A stretch of 15,932 bases of DNA, taken from the NCBI GenBank assembly GCA_944358755.1, contig CALVRY010000016.1:1-15932 (forward strand), given 5' to 3'. The stretch comes from an uncultured Bacilli bacterium (GTDB lineage: Bacteria > Bacillota_I > Bacilli_A > RFN20 > CAG-826). Shown in pieces: positions 5,265-13,550 of this stretch (the stretch's first letter is position 1; each line of letters opens with the position of its first letter). A program made the translations under genes and the position numbers. The notes beneath the pieces are model-generated. The model worked only from the letters and a program-made list of their open reading frames with translations. It did not search any database and was not told the origin of the DNA.

Positions 5265-6086
5265 ATGAAAATTAATGTTACGGCTGATAGAAAAAGAAAG
5301 ATAGAAAAATTGGTTTCAAATTTTGCTGAAAATTACTATAGTTTTTATTTTGAGTGGTTTGAAACTGATGTTTTAAATAATGAAGCCATTGAGACTCCTG
5401 ACGAGTTTTTCTATTGTGTCTTTGTTGCTAAAAACTATTTTTTAAAAAGTAAAACAAAATTCATAAAAAGCTATGTAAAAAAAGGCTTTCCTCTTGATAT
5501 GAGATTTTATATTTTTTTCGCTCCATATTGTGATGCTGAATATATCGATTACTATTATTCTTCACAATTTTATAACGAGAGTAAACTACAATTTATTAGT
5601 GAATTATCAAAAGAAAGCGTTAGTGAAGATCTTGCGATGATGATCTATTCAGAATCTATCGATTTAGCTAGTAAAAAAGAAATTGACTCACCATTCACGC
5701 AATTTGAAAATAAATTAAAATCTATTTCCAGCAATTATTATTTTTTGTTTTCCAATCATAAAAAAAGCGTAACGAGTTTATCAAATAATTTAAGTGAATT
5801 TTATTTTTTAAACGCAAAAAACGTTATTAAAAAACTTTATCCTGAAATTTATATACCTACTTTAATTAAAATTATCAAAAAAGGTTGTAGCAAAAAAAGT
5901 TTCTCTTATTATATGGATGGTTTACTTCTTTCACTTTATATTGACGATAGAATTCAATATGAGATGTTGCTTAAAGAAGAGAATGTCAAAAAATATGTTG
6001 ATCAATATAAATCTAATGAATTGTTTTTACTTATAAGCGGAAACGAAGAAAATATCGCTAAAAAAGGCTTTGTAAGGTACGAGTAA
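5265..6086 (+). CDS. Unknown aromatic-rich protein paired with a Snf2 ATPase
   Basis: 273 aa from ATG 5265; GTG 5253 would add four residues. The start is uncertain because only AGG (5258-5260) serves as SD. I do not recognise the family. By my count about 18% of residues are Phe or Tyr (50 of 273), with clusters such as YYSFYFEWF near residue 24 and DYYYSSQFY near 95. There is no signal peptide and no obvious membrane helix. It looks soluble and mainly helical, with Lys/Glu-rich segments. No CxC zinc motif, nuclease, methylase or P-loop motif is visible. The stop is followed after one base by the ATG of the Snf2 gene, so the two are almost certainly co-translated and may form a complex. One option is that it replaces the N-terminal SWIM module that many bacterial Snf2 proteins carry; this is speculation. 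Confidence 0.8.
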   Translation: MKINVTADRKRKIEKLVSNFAENYYSFYFEWFETDVLNNEAIETPDEFFYCVFVAKNYFLKSKTKFIKSYVKKGFPLDMRFYIFFAPYCDAEYIDYYYSSQFYNESKLQFISELSKESVSEDLAMMIYSESIDLASKKEIDSPFTQFENKLKSISSNYYFLFSNHKKSVTSLSNNLSEFYFLNAKNVIKKLYPEIYIPTLIKIIKKGCSKKSFSYYMDGLLLSLYIDDRIQYEMLLKEENVKKYVDQYKSNELFLLISGNEENIAKKGFVRYE

Positions 6087-6087
6087 T

Positions 6088-9000
6088 ATGTATTTTGATT
6101 TTGCTAATACTTCCTTGATTAATTGCGATCGTACATTGCTAAAAGAATTGAATAATAATGCTTATCGCATTTATTTTAAATACGATGAACTCTCTAATGA
6201 TATTTTTTGCGTCGCTGTTAAAAATATCTCTAATAATTTTTTCTCTGATCTTAGTGAAACTGATGTTGCATATTTTTCTATTACCCCTTTTTCTGGAATC
6301 AAAAATAGAAGCACATACGAAAGAGCAGAAGCTTTACTTCGCTATATTTTATCAAAATACAACAAACTAAATTCTCAAGAAAAAGTTAAGTTTTACAAGG
6401 ATATTAATGAAAATATACTCTATGTTGAAGGTGATAATTTAGAAGCCAGACAAATATATGAAAAACGAAATAAGTTTATTGAGTTTTTAAATAATTTACC
6501 AAAAGAAACTTCTTCAAATGAAGAAAATAAACACTCATATAAGATAAGACTTAATCTTATGATTCGATCAAGTCCCATTGGCAATGGTTTAAGATTTCTA
6601 GTACGTTTTGATATTGTAGATAATATTACAAACAAAGTAGTCGCTAGAAATTTAGAATATCAGAAACTTTCTGAAAAAATTTCAGCAAAATATACAAATG
6701 AAAAGAAAAACATTTATCTAGCTGAAGAAAATTTTGATGAAGTTAGCAAAAAAATAATACATCTAGCTAATTCTTTCACAATTAATAATAGCGATTCATA
6801 TTACTATAACGAATTAAATATTGAGCAACTCGCAAGCTTATTTGATTTTTGTATAGCCAATGAAATTAGTTTTTTTAAAACTGATGTAGCGTGGAGCACT
6901 TATGAATATGGCGCGGTCATTTATAAACCTGCAATAATTGACTTTGAAAGATTAGAAAATGGTTACTATGAAATAGATGACGAAGGTCAATTGATTTTTC
7001 ATCCTGATTTTGATGTTACAGACACAAAAAGAGTTTATGCCTCCGGAAATGTTGTTTTTATAATTGAGAATAAAGAAAATTCAACTTACAAAATGAGCTA
7101 TTTTAATTTCTCAAATAAATTTACGAGAAATTTGTTCATTTTTAATATTGAAAATCCTAATTATCCATTTAATCTAGTAAAAGATTTGGTGAAAAATAAT
7201 TTGGCACCTCGCGTTAAAAATCAAGCTAAAGTCTCTCCACGTTTATTATCTAAATTATTTAATGTTAATTTAAAATTTAAATATTTTGCTGAGCTTACAA
7301 GAGACAATAACTTATTAGTTAAAACAAAATATTATTTAAAAGATGAAGAAGTGTCAAAAATTGATATTTTTGAAAACGAAGATTATCAAAAATACTTACT
7401 TGAAGCTGAAAACACTTTAAAGAATCATAGTTTAATTGAGGAAGGCAAAATCGAAGACGAAAACGTCATTATTGATTTTTTAACTGATGACATAAGCGAC
7501 ATCAAAAATTATTATGAGGTTTATTTAAGCGATGAATTAACTCGTATTAAAAATCGTAAAAAAATTAAATTTAATTTAACTTCCGTCTTAAAACAAGATT
7601 GGCTCGCTTTAAAACTTCATTCAGATGAATTAAATGATGAACAAATTAAAGAAGTTCTTGCTAAATATAAAAGAAAAAAGCGATTTATCCGTTTAAAAGA
7701 TAATTCAATCGTTACGCTTGATGATGAAGATGTATCTTTACTTAACTCTTTAAGTGATGATTTTTCAATTGATAATGATGAAATTGAAGTCCCGCTTTAT
7801 GAAATATTTAAAGTAAATTCTTATAAAGATTCTTTATCTATCAGCATGGATGAAAAGATAAAAAATATCTTAAATGAAGTAAAAGAGTTCAGAACTGCAG
7901 GGTTTTTGCCTGTTTTACGCTATAAAAATATCTTGAGAAATTATCAAATTGAAGCATTTAAATGGATGTCAATTCTTAGAAAATATAATCTTTCTGGAAT
8001 TTTAGCAGATGATATGGGACTTGGCAAAACTCTTGAAATGATAAGTTTTATTAGCTCACTTAAAGAGGAGGAGCCAATTTTAATCATCTCTCCAAAAAGT
8101 TTGATCTTTAACCGGGAACATGAGTTTAAGATGTGGGATGATTCAATTAAAACTTATGTTGTAAGTGGGAGTAAAGAAGATCGTCTTGAAATTCTTAAAA
8201 ATCTCAAGAATAAAGAAAAAGCTGTCTTCATTACAACATATGATTCTTTAAGAAATGACTTAGATATATATTCACAAGTTAGTTACAATTTGCTTGTCTT
8301 AGATGAGGCGCAATATATCAAAAATTCACACGCTCAAAAAACAATTGCTACTAAACACTTAGTTGCTAAAACAAAATTCGTCCTTACAGGCACCCCAATT
8401 GAAAATTCTTTAGCTGATTTATGGTCAATCTTTGATTTTTTAATGCCTGGATATTTATATAATTATTCTCATTTTAAAGAGGAATTTGAAAACGCAATTT
8501 TAGATAAAGATGAGTTAACTGAAAAACGTCTTCAAGGTCGCATCGCCCCATTTATTTTACGAAGAGTTAAAAAGGACGTTTTAAAAGATTTACCACCTAA
8601 AATTGAAACAAGTTATGTCGTTAAGATGAACGAAAAACAATCTGAGCTTTATGATTCTTATTTGTTAGATGCAAAAAAGACTTTCGAAGATGAAGATAAT
8701 GATAAAAATAAGTTCTTAATTTTACGTGCCTTGACTCGTTTAAGACAAATTTGTCTTGATCCATCAATGTTTTTAGAAAATTATGATGATGTAAGTGAAA
8801 AGTTAGAAGCAGCAATTTCTTTAATAAAAGATGCTATAAACGACGGGCACAAAGTCCTTATTTTCTCAAGTTTTACTAAATCTTTAGAACATTTACTCGA
8901 AATGCTTAAGGAAGAAGAAATAAAAACTTATTATATATATGGGCAAACAAAAGCGAGTGACCGATTAAAGATGTGTGAAGAGTTTAACACAAAAGATGAT

Positions 9001-9306
9001 ACAAAAGTATTTTTAATCTCTTTAAAAGCTGGCGGAACTGGTTTAAACTTAATCGGCGCAGATATTATTATTCATCTTGATCCTTGGTGGAATGTTGCGG
9101 CTGAAAATCAAGCAAGTGACAGAGCACATAGAATTGGGCAAACACGAACTGTAAATGTCATTAAAATGATTTGCAAGGATACTATTGAAGAAAAAGTTAT
9201 CAAACTTCAGGAAGCTAAGAAAGATTTGATGGATAAATTTATTGGCGAAGGCGAAAAAGGTGTTGTCTCACTAAGTGATGAAGATATTAAATTCTTATTA
9301 TCGTAG
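6088..9306 (+). CDS. Snf2-family (SF2) DNA translocase/helicase-like ATPase
   Basis: 1072 aa. The C-terminal half is a complete Snf2 ATPase: motif I DDMGLGKT (641-648, K647), motif II DEAQ (739-742), motif III LTGTP (766-770) with ENSLADLWSIFDFLMPG, motif V AGGTGLNL (981-988) and motif VI Q1008-ASDR-AHRIGQ1018. Such proteins use ATP to move on double-stranded DNA and remodel DNA-protein complexes; stable RNA polymerase is one known target in the family (RapA). The N-terminal ~600 residues resemble the helicase-associated region of bacterial Snf2 proteins in length and position only. I see no SWIM zinc finger (CxC...CxH), which commonly sits at the N-terminus of Firmicute members. The start has AAGG at 6074-6077. 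The stop TAG at 9304-9306 overlaps the SD of argS. The host target is unknown. Confidence 0.9.
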   Translation: MYFDFANTSLINCDRTLLKELNNNAYRIYFKYDELSNDIFCVAVKNISNNFFSDLSETDVAYFSITPFSGIKNRSTYERAEALLRYILSKYNKLNSQEKVKFYKDINENILYVEGDNLEARQIYEKRNKFIEFLNNLPKETSSNEENKHSYKIRLNLMIRSSPIGNGLRFLVRFDIVDNITNKVVARNLEYQKLSEKISAKYTNEKKNIYLAEENFDEVSKKIIHLANSFTINNSDSYYYNELNIEQLASLFDFCIANEISFFKTDVAWSTYEYGAVIYKPAIIDFERLENGYYEIDDEGQLIFHPDFDVTDTKRVYASGNVVFIIENKENSTYKMSYFNFSNKFTRNLFIFNIENPNYPFNLVKDLVKNNLAPRVKNQAKVSPRLLSKLFNVNLKFKYFAELTRDNNLLVKTKYYLKDEEVSKIDIFENEDYQKYLLEAENTLKNHSLIEEGKIEDENVIIDFLTDDISDIKNYYEVYLSDELTRIKNRKKIKFNLTSVLKQDWLALKLHSDELNDEQIKEVLAKYKRKKRFIRLKDNSIVTLDDEDVSLLNSLSDDFSIDNDEIEVPLYEIFKVNSYKDSLSISMDEKIKNILNEVKEFRTAGFLPVLRYKNILRNYQIEAFKWMSILRKYNLSGILADDMGLGKTLEMISFISSLKEEEPILIISPKSLIFNREHEFKMWDDSIKTYVVSGSKEDRLEILKNLKNKEKAVFITTYDSLRNDLDIYSQVSYNLLVLDEAQYIKNSHAQKTIATKHLVAKTKFVLTGTPIENSLADLWSIFDFLMPGYLYNYSHFKEEFENAILDKDELTEKRLQGRIAPFILRRVKKDVLKDLPPKIETSYVVKMNEKQSELYDSYLLDAKKTFEDEDNDKNKFLILRALTRLRQICLDPSMFLENYDDVSEKLEAAISLIKDAINDGHKVLIFSSFTKSLEHLLEMLKEEEIKTYYIYGQTKASDRLKMCEEFNTKDDTKVFLISLKAGGTGLNLIGADIIIHLDPWWNVAAENQASDRAHRIGQTRTVNVIKMICKDTIEEKVIKLQEAKKDLMDKFIGEGEKGVVSLSDEDIKFLLS

Positions 9307-9315
9307 GAGGATTTT

Positions 9316-10956
9316 ATGAAAGACTTAAATGTTGAAATTAAAAATTTATTGAATGAATCAATCCAAAAAGCATTTAATCATGATTCAACAAATGAAATAG
9401 TTGTTGAAATTCCAAAAGATAAAAGTCATGGGGATTATGCAAGTAGTGTTGCAATGCGTCTTGCTAAAGTTTTACATAAAGCTCCTCTTGAAATTGCAAA
9501 AACTTTACTTCCTTTACTTGAAGAAGGAAACTTTGTTGAAAAAGTTGAAATTGCCGGCCCAGGTTTTTTGAATTTCTATGTTAAAAAAGAGAATTTAACT
9601 GGACTTTTGCATACTATTTTATTAGAAAACGATAAATTTGGTTCATCAAATTTTGGTAAAAATGAAAAAATTATGGTTGAATATGTAAGTGCAAATCCAA
9701 CAGGCGATCTCCACCTTGGGCACGCCCGTGGAGCAGCATATGGGGATACACTTACAAGAATTTTATCTTTTGTCGGATATGATGTTTTACGTGAATATTA
9801 TGTAAATGATGCCGGAAACCAAATTGAAGTTTTAGGAAATTCTCTTTATGAAAGATATAAAGAAGCGCTTGGCTTAGCTTTTGATTTAGATAAAATTGGC
9901 TATCAAGGAAAAGACGTCATTAAACTTGCTAAACAAATTGCAAAAGATGATAAAGATAAATGGGTTAATGATGACTCTGAAAATAGAAAAGAATATTTTA
10001 AAGACATTGGTATTAAACTTGAACTTGATAAGATTAAAAAAGACTTAGATTTATATCGTGTTCATTTTGACCACTATCAAAGCGAAAGAAGCTTATATAA
10101 AGAAGGAAAAGTCAAAAAAGCACTCGAAGTTATCAAAAATAGTCCTTATTGCTACGAAAAGGATGGTGCAACTTGGCTTGAAACAACTGCATTTAAAGAT
10201 GATAAAGATCGTGTCTTAATTAAAAGCGATGGCACATATACTTATTTCACACCAGATATTGCCTACCATAAAGATAAATTTGATAGAGGTTATACCAAAC
10301 TTGTTGATATTTTAGGTGCCGACCACTATGGATATATTGCAAGGCTCAAAGCTGGCATCAAAATTATGGGGTATAATCCTGATAATTTAGAAGTCAAAAT
10401 GATTCAAATTGTAAGACTTATGGAAAATGGCGAAGAAGTCAAAATGTCAAAAAGAACAGGTAATGCCGTAACAATTCGTGAACTTTGTGAAGATGTTGGT
10501 GTTGATGTTGCTCGTTATTTCTTTATTTCTAAACCTATCATTTCTCATCTTGATTTTGATTTAAATTTGGCACGTAATCAATCAAACGAAAATCCTGTTT
10601 ATTACATTCAATATGCTTACGCTAGAATGGCTTCGATTTTAAGAAAAAGAAATGATTATGAAGTTAAAGAAAGTTATCCATTACTTGTTGACTCTAAAGA
10701 AATTGAACTTATTAAACATTTAGGCGAGCTTAAAAATGTTTTAATCGACATTGCTAAAGTTAAAGAAGTTAATATTTTATGTAATTATGCCTATAAACTT
10801 GCACAATTATTCCATTCATATTATAACGATGTAAAAGTTATTGATGAAAATAACGAAGAATTAACTAAAGAAAGACTTGCTTTAATTAAATCTTGTGGAA
10901 TTGTTCTTAAAACTGTTTTAAATTTACTCGGATGTGAGGCAAAGGAGTTAATGTAA
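9316..10956 (+). CDS. argS: Arginyl-tRNA synthetase
   Basis: 546 aa, near the Bacillus ArgS length. This class I synthetase charges tRNA-Arg with arginine. The order is an N-terminal additional domain (about 1-110, with the conserved KDKSHGDYASSVAMRLAK), a Rossmann catalytic domain with VEYVSANPTGDLHLGHARGA (HIGH motif as H133-L-G-H136), and the late signature VKMSKRTGN (K376-M-S-K379, the KMSK loop). A helical anticodon-binding domain forms the C-terminus (about 430-546). A functional KMSK is notable because many ArgS proteins carry a degenerate form. AGGAGG lies at 9305-9310, 5 nt before ATG 9316, overlapping the Snf2 gene's stop. Together with the upstream tRNA-Arg(UCU), it puts enzyme and cognate tRNA within about 4.3 kb. 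Confidence 0.96.
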   Translation: MKDLNVEIKNLLNESIQKAFNHDSTNEIVVEIPKDKSHGDYASSVAMRLAKVLHKAPLEIAKTLLPLLEEGNFVEKVEIAGPGFLNFYVKKENLTGLLHTILLENDKFGSSNFGKNEKIMVEYVSANPTGDLHLGHARGAAYGDTLTRILSFVGYDVLREYYVNDAGNQIEVLGNSLYERYKEALGLAFDLDKIGYQGKDVIKLAKQIAKDDKDKWVNDDSENRKEYFKDIGIKLELDKIKKDLDLYRVHFDHYQSERSLYKEGKVKKALEVIKNSPYCYEKDGATWLETTAFKDDKDRVLIKSDGTYTYFTPDIAYHKDKFDRGYTKLVDILGADHYGYIARLKAGIKIMGYNPDNLEVKMIQIVRLMENGEEVKMSKRTGNAVTIRELCEDVGVDVARYFFISKPIISHLDFDLNLARNQSNENPVYYIQYAYARMASILRKRNDYEVKESYPLLVDSKEIELIKHLGELKNVLIDIAKVKEVNILCNYAYKLAQLFHSYYNDVKVIDENNEELTKERLALIKSCGIVLKTVLNLLGCEAKELM

Positions 10957-10959
10957 AAT

Positions 10960-12258
10960 ATGATTGAACGATATGCAATTAAAGAAATAGAAGATATTTT
11001 TTCTCTCGAAAATCGTTATGAAACTTTTCTGAAAGTTGAGCTTAGTGTTTTAAAAGCATATGTAAAACTTGGCATTGTTCCGGAAGAAGATTACTTAAAA
11101 ATTTTAAAACACGCCACAGTTAATCTTGATAAAATTAACGAGCTTGAAAAAGAAACAAAACACGATGTAATTGCATTTACTCGTTCGCTCTCACTTGAAC
11201 TTGGTGAAGAAAAGAAGTGGATTCACTATAATTTAACTTCAACTGATGTAGTTGATACTGCTTTAAGTTTGAATTTAAAAGAAGCAAACGAAATCATACT
11301 TAAGCGTTTAAGTGAACTTAAAAATACATTAAATGATCTCGCCAAAAAGTATGAATACACACCAATTATCGGAAGAACTCATGGAATTCATGGTGAAGTT
11401 ACATCATTCGGTTTAAAATGGGCACTTTTTCTTGATGAATTAAATCGTGATATTGAAAGATTTAATTTTGAAAGAAGCTTTGTTGAAGTTGCTAAAATTA
11501 GTGGCACAGTCGGAAATTTTTCAAATTTACCATATGAAGTTGAAGAACTTGTCGCTGAAGATTTATCACTTAATCGCCCAGCAATTTCTACTCAGGTTTT
11601 AAGTCGTGATCGACTTGCTGGATATGTTGCTTCGCTTGCTTTAATTGCATCTCTTTTTGAAAAAATCGCCACAGAAATCAGACATTTATCGAGAACTGAA
11701 GTAAATGAAGTTAATGAATATTTCTCAAAAAATCAAAAAGGCAGCAGTGCGATGCCACACAAAAGAAATCCAATTGGATGCGAAAATATTTGTGGATTAT
11801 CTCGCATTGTAAAATCTTCAATTGCGATTGCTTTAGATAACAACATTTTATGGCACGAAAGAGATATTTCTCATTCATCTAATGAAAGAATTTATCTTCC
11901 AGATGATATATCTTTAATAATTTATACTTCAAATAGACTTAATAATATTTTAAAAAATCTTATTGTTCATGAAGATAAAATGAAAGATGATATTTTTTCA
12001 ACTTATGGTGTAATTTTTTCTGGCAGAGTTATGAATTTTATTATTGAAAAAAATGAAGTAAGTAGAGAAGAAATATACGATAAAATCCAGCTTTTAGCAT
12101 TTAAAGCGATGGAAACTAGAACTCAATTAAAAGACTTAATTTTAAGCGATTCATATTTTATGAAACTTGTTACAAAAGAGGAGCTTGATGAACTCTTTTC
12201 TTATCAATATGTTTTCAAAAACGTTGATAAAATATATAAGAAGGTAGGTGTTAAATAA
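10960..12258 (+). CDS. purB: Adenylosuccinate lyase
   Basis: 432 aa, the usual length for the Bacillus-type enzyme. It cleaves adenylosuccinate to AMP and fumarate, and SAICAR to AICAR, in the cytosol as a homotetramer. Family signatures are LTSTDVVDT, GRTHGIHGE with H141 (catalytic-His region), and the fumarase/aspartase superfamily loop GSSAMPHKRNP at 261-271, which contains the catalytic serine S263. The start ATG 10960 lies 3 nt after the argS stop; AAAGGAG (10941-10947) is a somewhat distant SD. The stop overlaps the purA start by one base (TAATG), so the two enzymes of the IMP-to-AMP branch are made together. No purine regulatory site is visible, consistent with readthrough from upstream. 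Confidence 0.96.
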   Translation: MIERYAIKEIEDIFSLENRYETFLKVELSVLKAYVKLGIVPEEDYLKILKHATVNLDKINELEKETKHDVIAFTRSLSLELGEEKKWIHYNLTSTDVVDTALSLNLKEANEIILKRLSELKNTLNDLAKKYEYTPIIGRTHGIHGEVTSFGLKWALFLDELNRDIERFNFERSFVEVAKISGTVGNFSNLPYEVEELVAEDLSLNRPAISTQVLSRDRLAGYVASLALIASLFEKIATEIRHLSRTEVNEVNEYFSKNQKGSSAMPHKRNPIGCENICGLSRIVKSSIAIALDNNILWHERDISHSSNERIYLPDDISLIIYTSNRLNNILKNLIVHEDKMKDDIFSTYGVIFSGRVMNFIIEKNEVSREEIYDKIQLLAFKAMETRTQLKDLILSDSYFMKLVTKEELDELFSYQYVFKNVDKIYKKVGVK

Positions 12259-13535
12259 TGAGATCAATTGTTGTTGTTGGAAGTCAATGGGGTGACGAAG
12301 GGAAAGGAAAAGTAACAAATTACTATTCTGCAAAAGCAGGTATCGTTGTCCGTTATCAAGGCGGAAACAATGCTGGCCACACTGTAAAATTTGATGGTCA
12401 AGAATATCATCTTCAAACAATCCCAAGTGGAATTTTTAACGAAAAAACTTTAAATATCCTTGGGAATGGCATGGTTATTAATCCAATTAGCCTATATTCT
12501 GAAATGAAAACTTTGCTAGACGCAGGTTTTAAATTAAACAATATGGTTATCTCTTCAAGAGCAAATGTTGACTTAAATTATCATCTTGAACTTGATGGAT
12601 TAAAAGAAGCACATTTAAAGGACAAAAAAATAGGCACAACCAAAAAAGGAATTGGGCCTTGTTATACAGATAAAATTTCCCGTGATGGAATTCGTTTTGC
12701 TGATTTCATTGATGAAGATTTCCCAAAAGTTTATGCTGAACATTTAAAAGAAAAGAATGAAGAAATTGCTCGATATGGTGGCACTCCAATTGATCTTGAA
12801 AAATCATTGAAAGAATATGAAAAACTTTCAGAATTTTTCAAACCTTATGTAAAAGAAACAGTTTCTATTCTCGCAAAAGCTAAAAAAGCTAACAAAAAAA
12901 TCCTTTTTGAAGGCGCTCAAGGCACAATGCTTGATATTGATTTTGGAACTTATCCTTATGTTTCAAGTTCTAATTCTTCAGCAGGTGGCGCAATTACTGG
13001 AAGTGGAATTGGAATTGGCTATATTGAAGGCGTAGTTGGCATTGTTAAAGCATATACTACAAGAGTTGGCGAAGGTCCATTTGTCACTGAATTATTTAAT
13101 GATTTAGCTGATAATATTCGCGAAAAAGCTCATGAATATGGCGTTGTTACACATCGTCCAAGAAGAATTGGCTACCTTGATTTGAATCAACTTCGTTATT
13201 CCCGTAATGTTAATGGTTTTAATTATTTTGCTTTAATGCTTTTAGACATTTTATCTGGAATTGATGAAATTAAAGTATGCACACACTATGAACTTGATGG
13301 AAAAATAATTGATTACGTTCCGGCAAGTTTAAAAGAGACTTATAGATGTAAACCAGTTTATGTAACGTTACCTGGTCGGAAAGAAGATATCTCTTCTGTA
13401 AGAAAATTTGAAGATTTACCTATAAATGCTCAAAATTATGTTAAATTTATCGAAAAAGAGATTGATGCTCATGCTTGCTTAATTTCAGTTGGTCCAGATC
13501 ACAACGAAACAATTATTAAAGAAGATATTTTCTAG
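12258..13535 (+). CDS. purA: Adenylosuccinate synthetase
   Basis: 425 aa, standard length. It joins IMP and aspartate at the expense of GTP to form adenylosuccinate, which PurB then converts to AMP. The P-loop GSQWGDEGKGKV (8-19) contains the catalytic D13, and GNNAGHTV contains H41, the second catalytic residue. KGIGPCYTDK, GAQGTMLDID and TRVGEGPF are also family signatures. Two positions differ from the forms I recall: the TGRPRR loop reads T298-H-R-P-R-R303, and the C-terminal guanine-binding GPDR reads GPDH. The arginines that contact IMP and aspartate are kept, so activity is expected. The gene overlaps purB by one base, with AAGGTAGG (12241-12248) as SD. Confidence 0.96.
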   Translation: MRSIVVVGSQWGDEGKGKVTNYYSAKAGIVVRYQGGNNAGHTVKFDGQEYHLQTIPSGIFNEKTLNILGNGMVINPISLYSEMKTLLDAGFKLNNMVISSRANVDLNYHLELDGLKEAHLKDKKIGTTKKGIGPCYTDKISRDGIRFADFIDEDFPKVYAEHLKEKNEEIARYGGTPIDLEKSLKEYEKLSEFFKPYVKETVSILAKAKKANKKILFEGAQGTMLDIDFGTYPYVSSSNSSAGGAITGSGIGIGYIEGVVGIVKAYTTRVGEGPFVTELFNDLADNIREKAHEYGVVTHRPRRIGYLDLNQLRYSRNVNGFNYFALMLLDILSGIDEIKVCTHYELDGKIIDYVPASLKETYRCKPVYVTLPGRKEDISSVRKFEDLPINAQNYVKFIEKEIDAHACLISVGPDHNETIIKEDIF

Positions 13536-13550
13536 GAGGCAACAATATTG
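13534..13550 (+). promoter_or_regulatory. Strong SD and TTG start codon of glyA
   Basis: AGGAGG (13534-13539) overlaps the purA stop codon (TAG at 13533-13535) and is 8 nt upstream of in-frame TTG (13548-13550). No in-frame ATG precedes the conserved IELIASENF segment, so TTG is the likely start. Confidence 0.75.

Noticed and set aside
8621..8815. Minus-strand ORF of 64 codons inside the Snf2 gene (similar shadows at 6158-6370, 6420-6635 and 12151-12426)
   Set aside because: Each overlaps a well-supported gene, has no recognisable domain and no translation signals.
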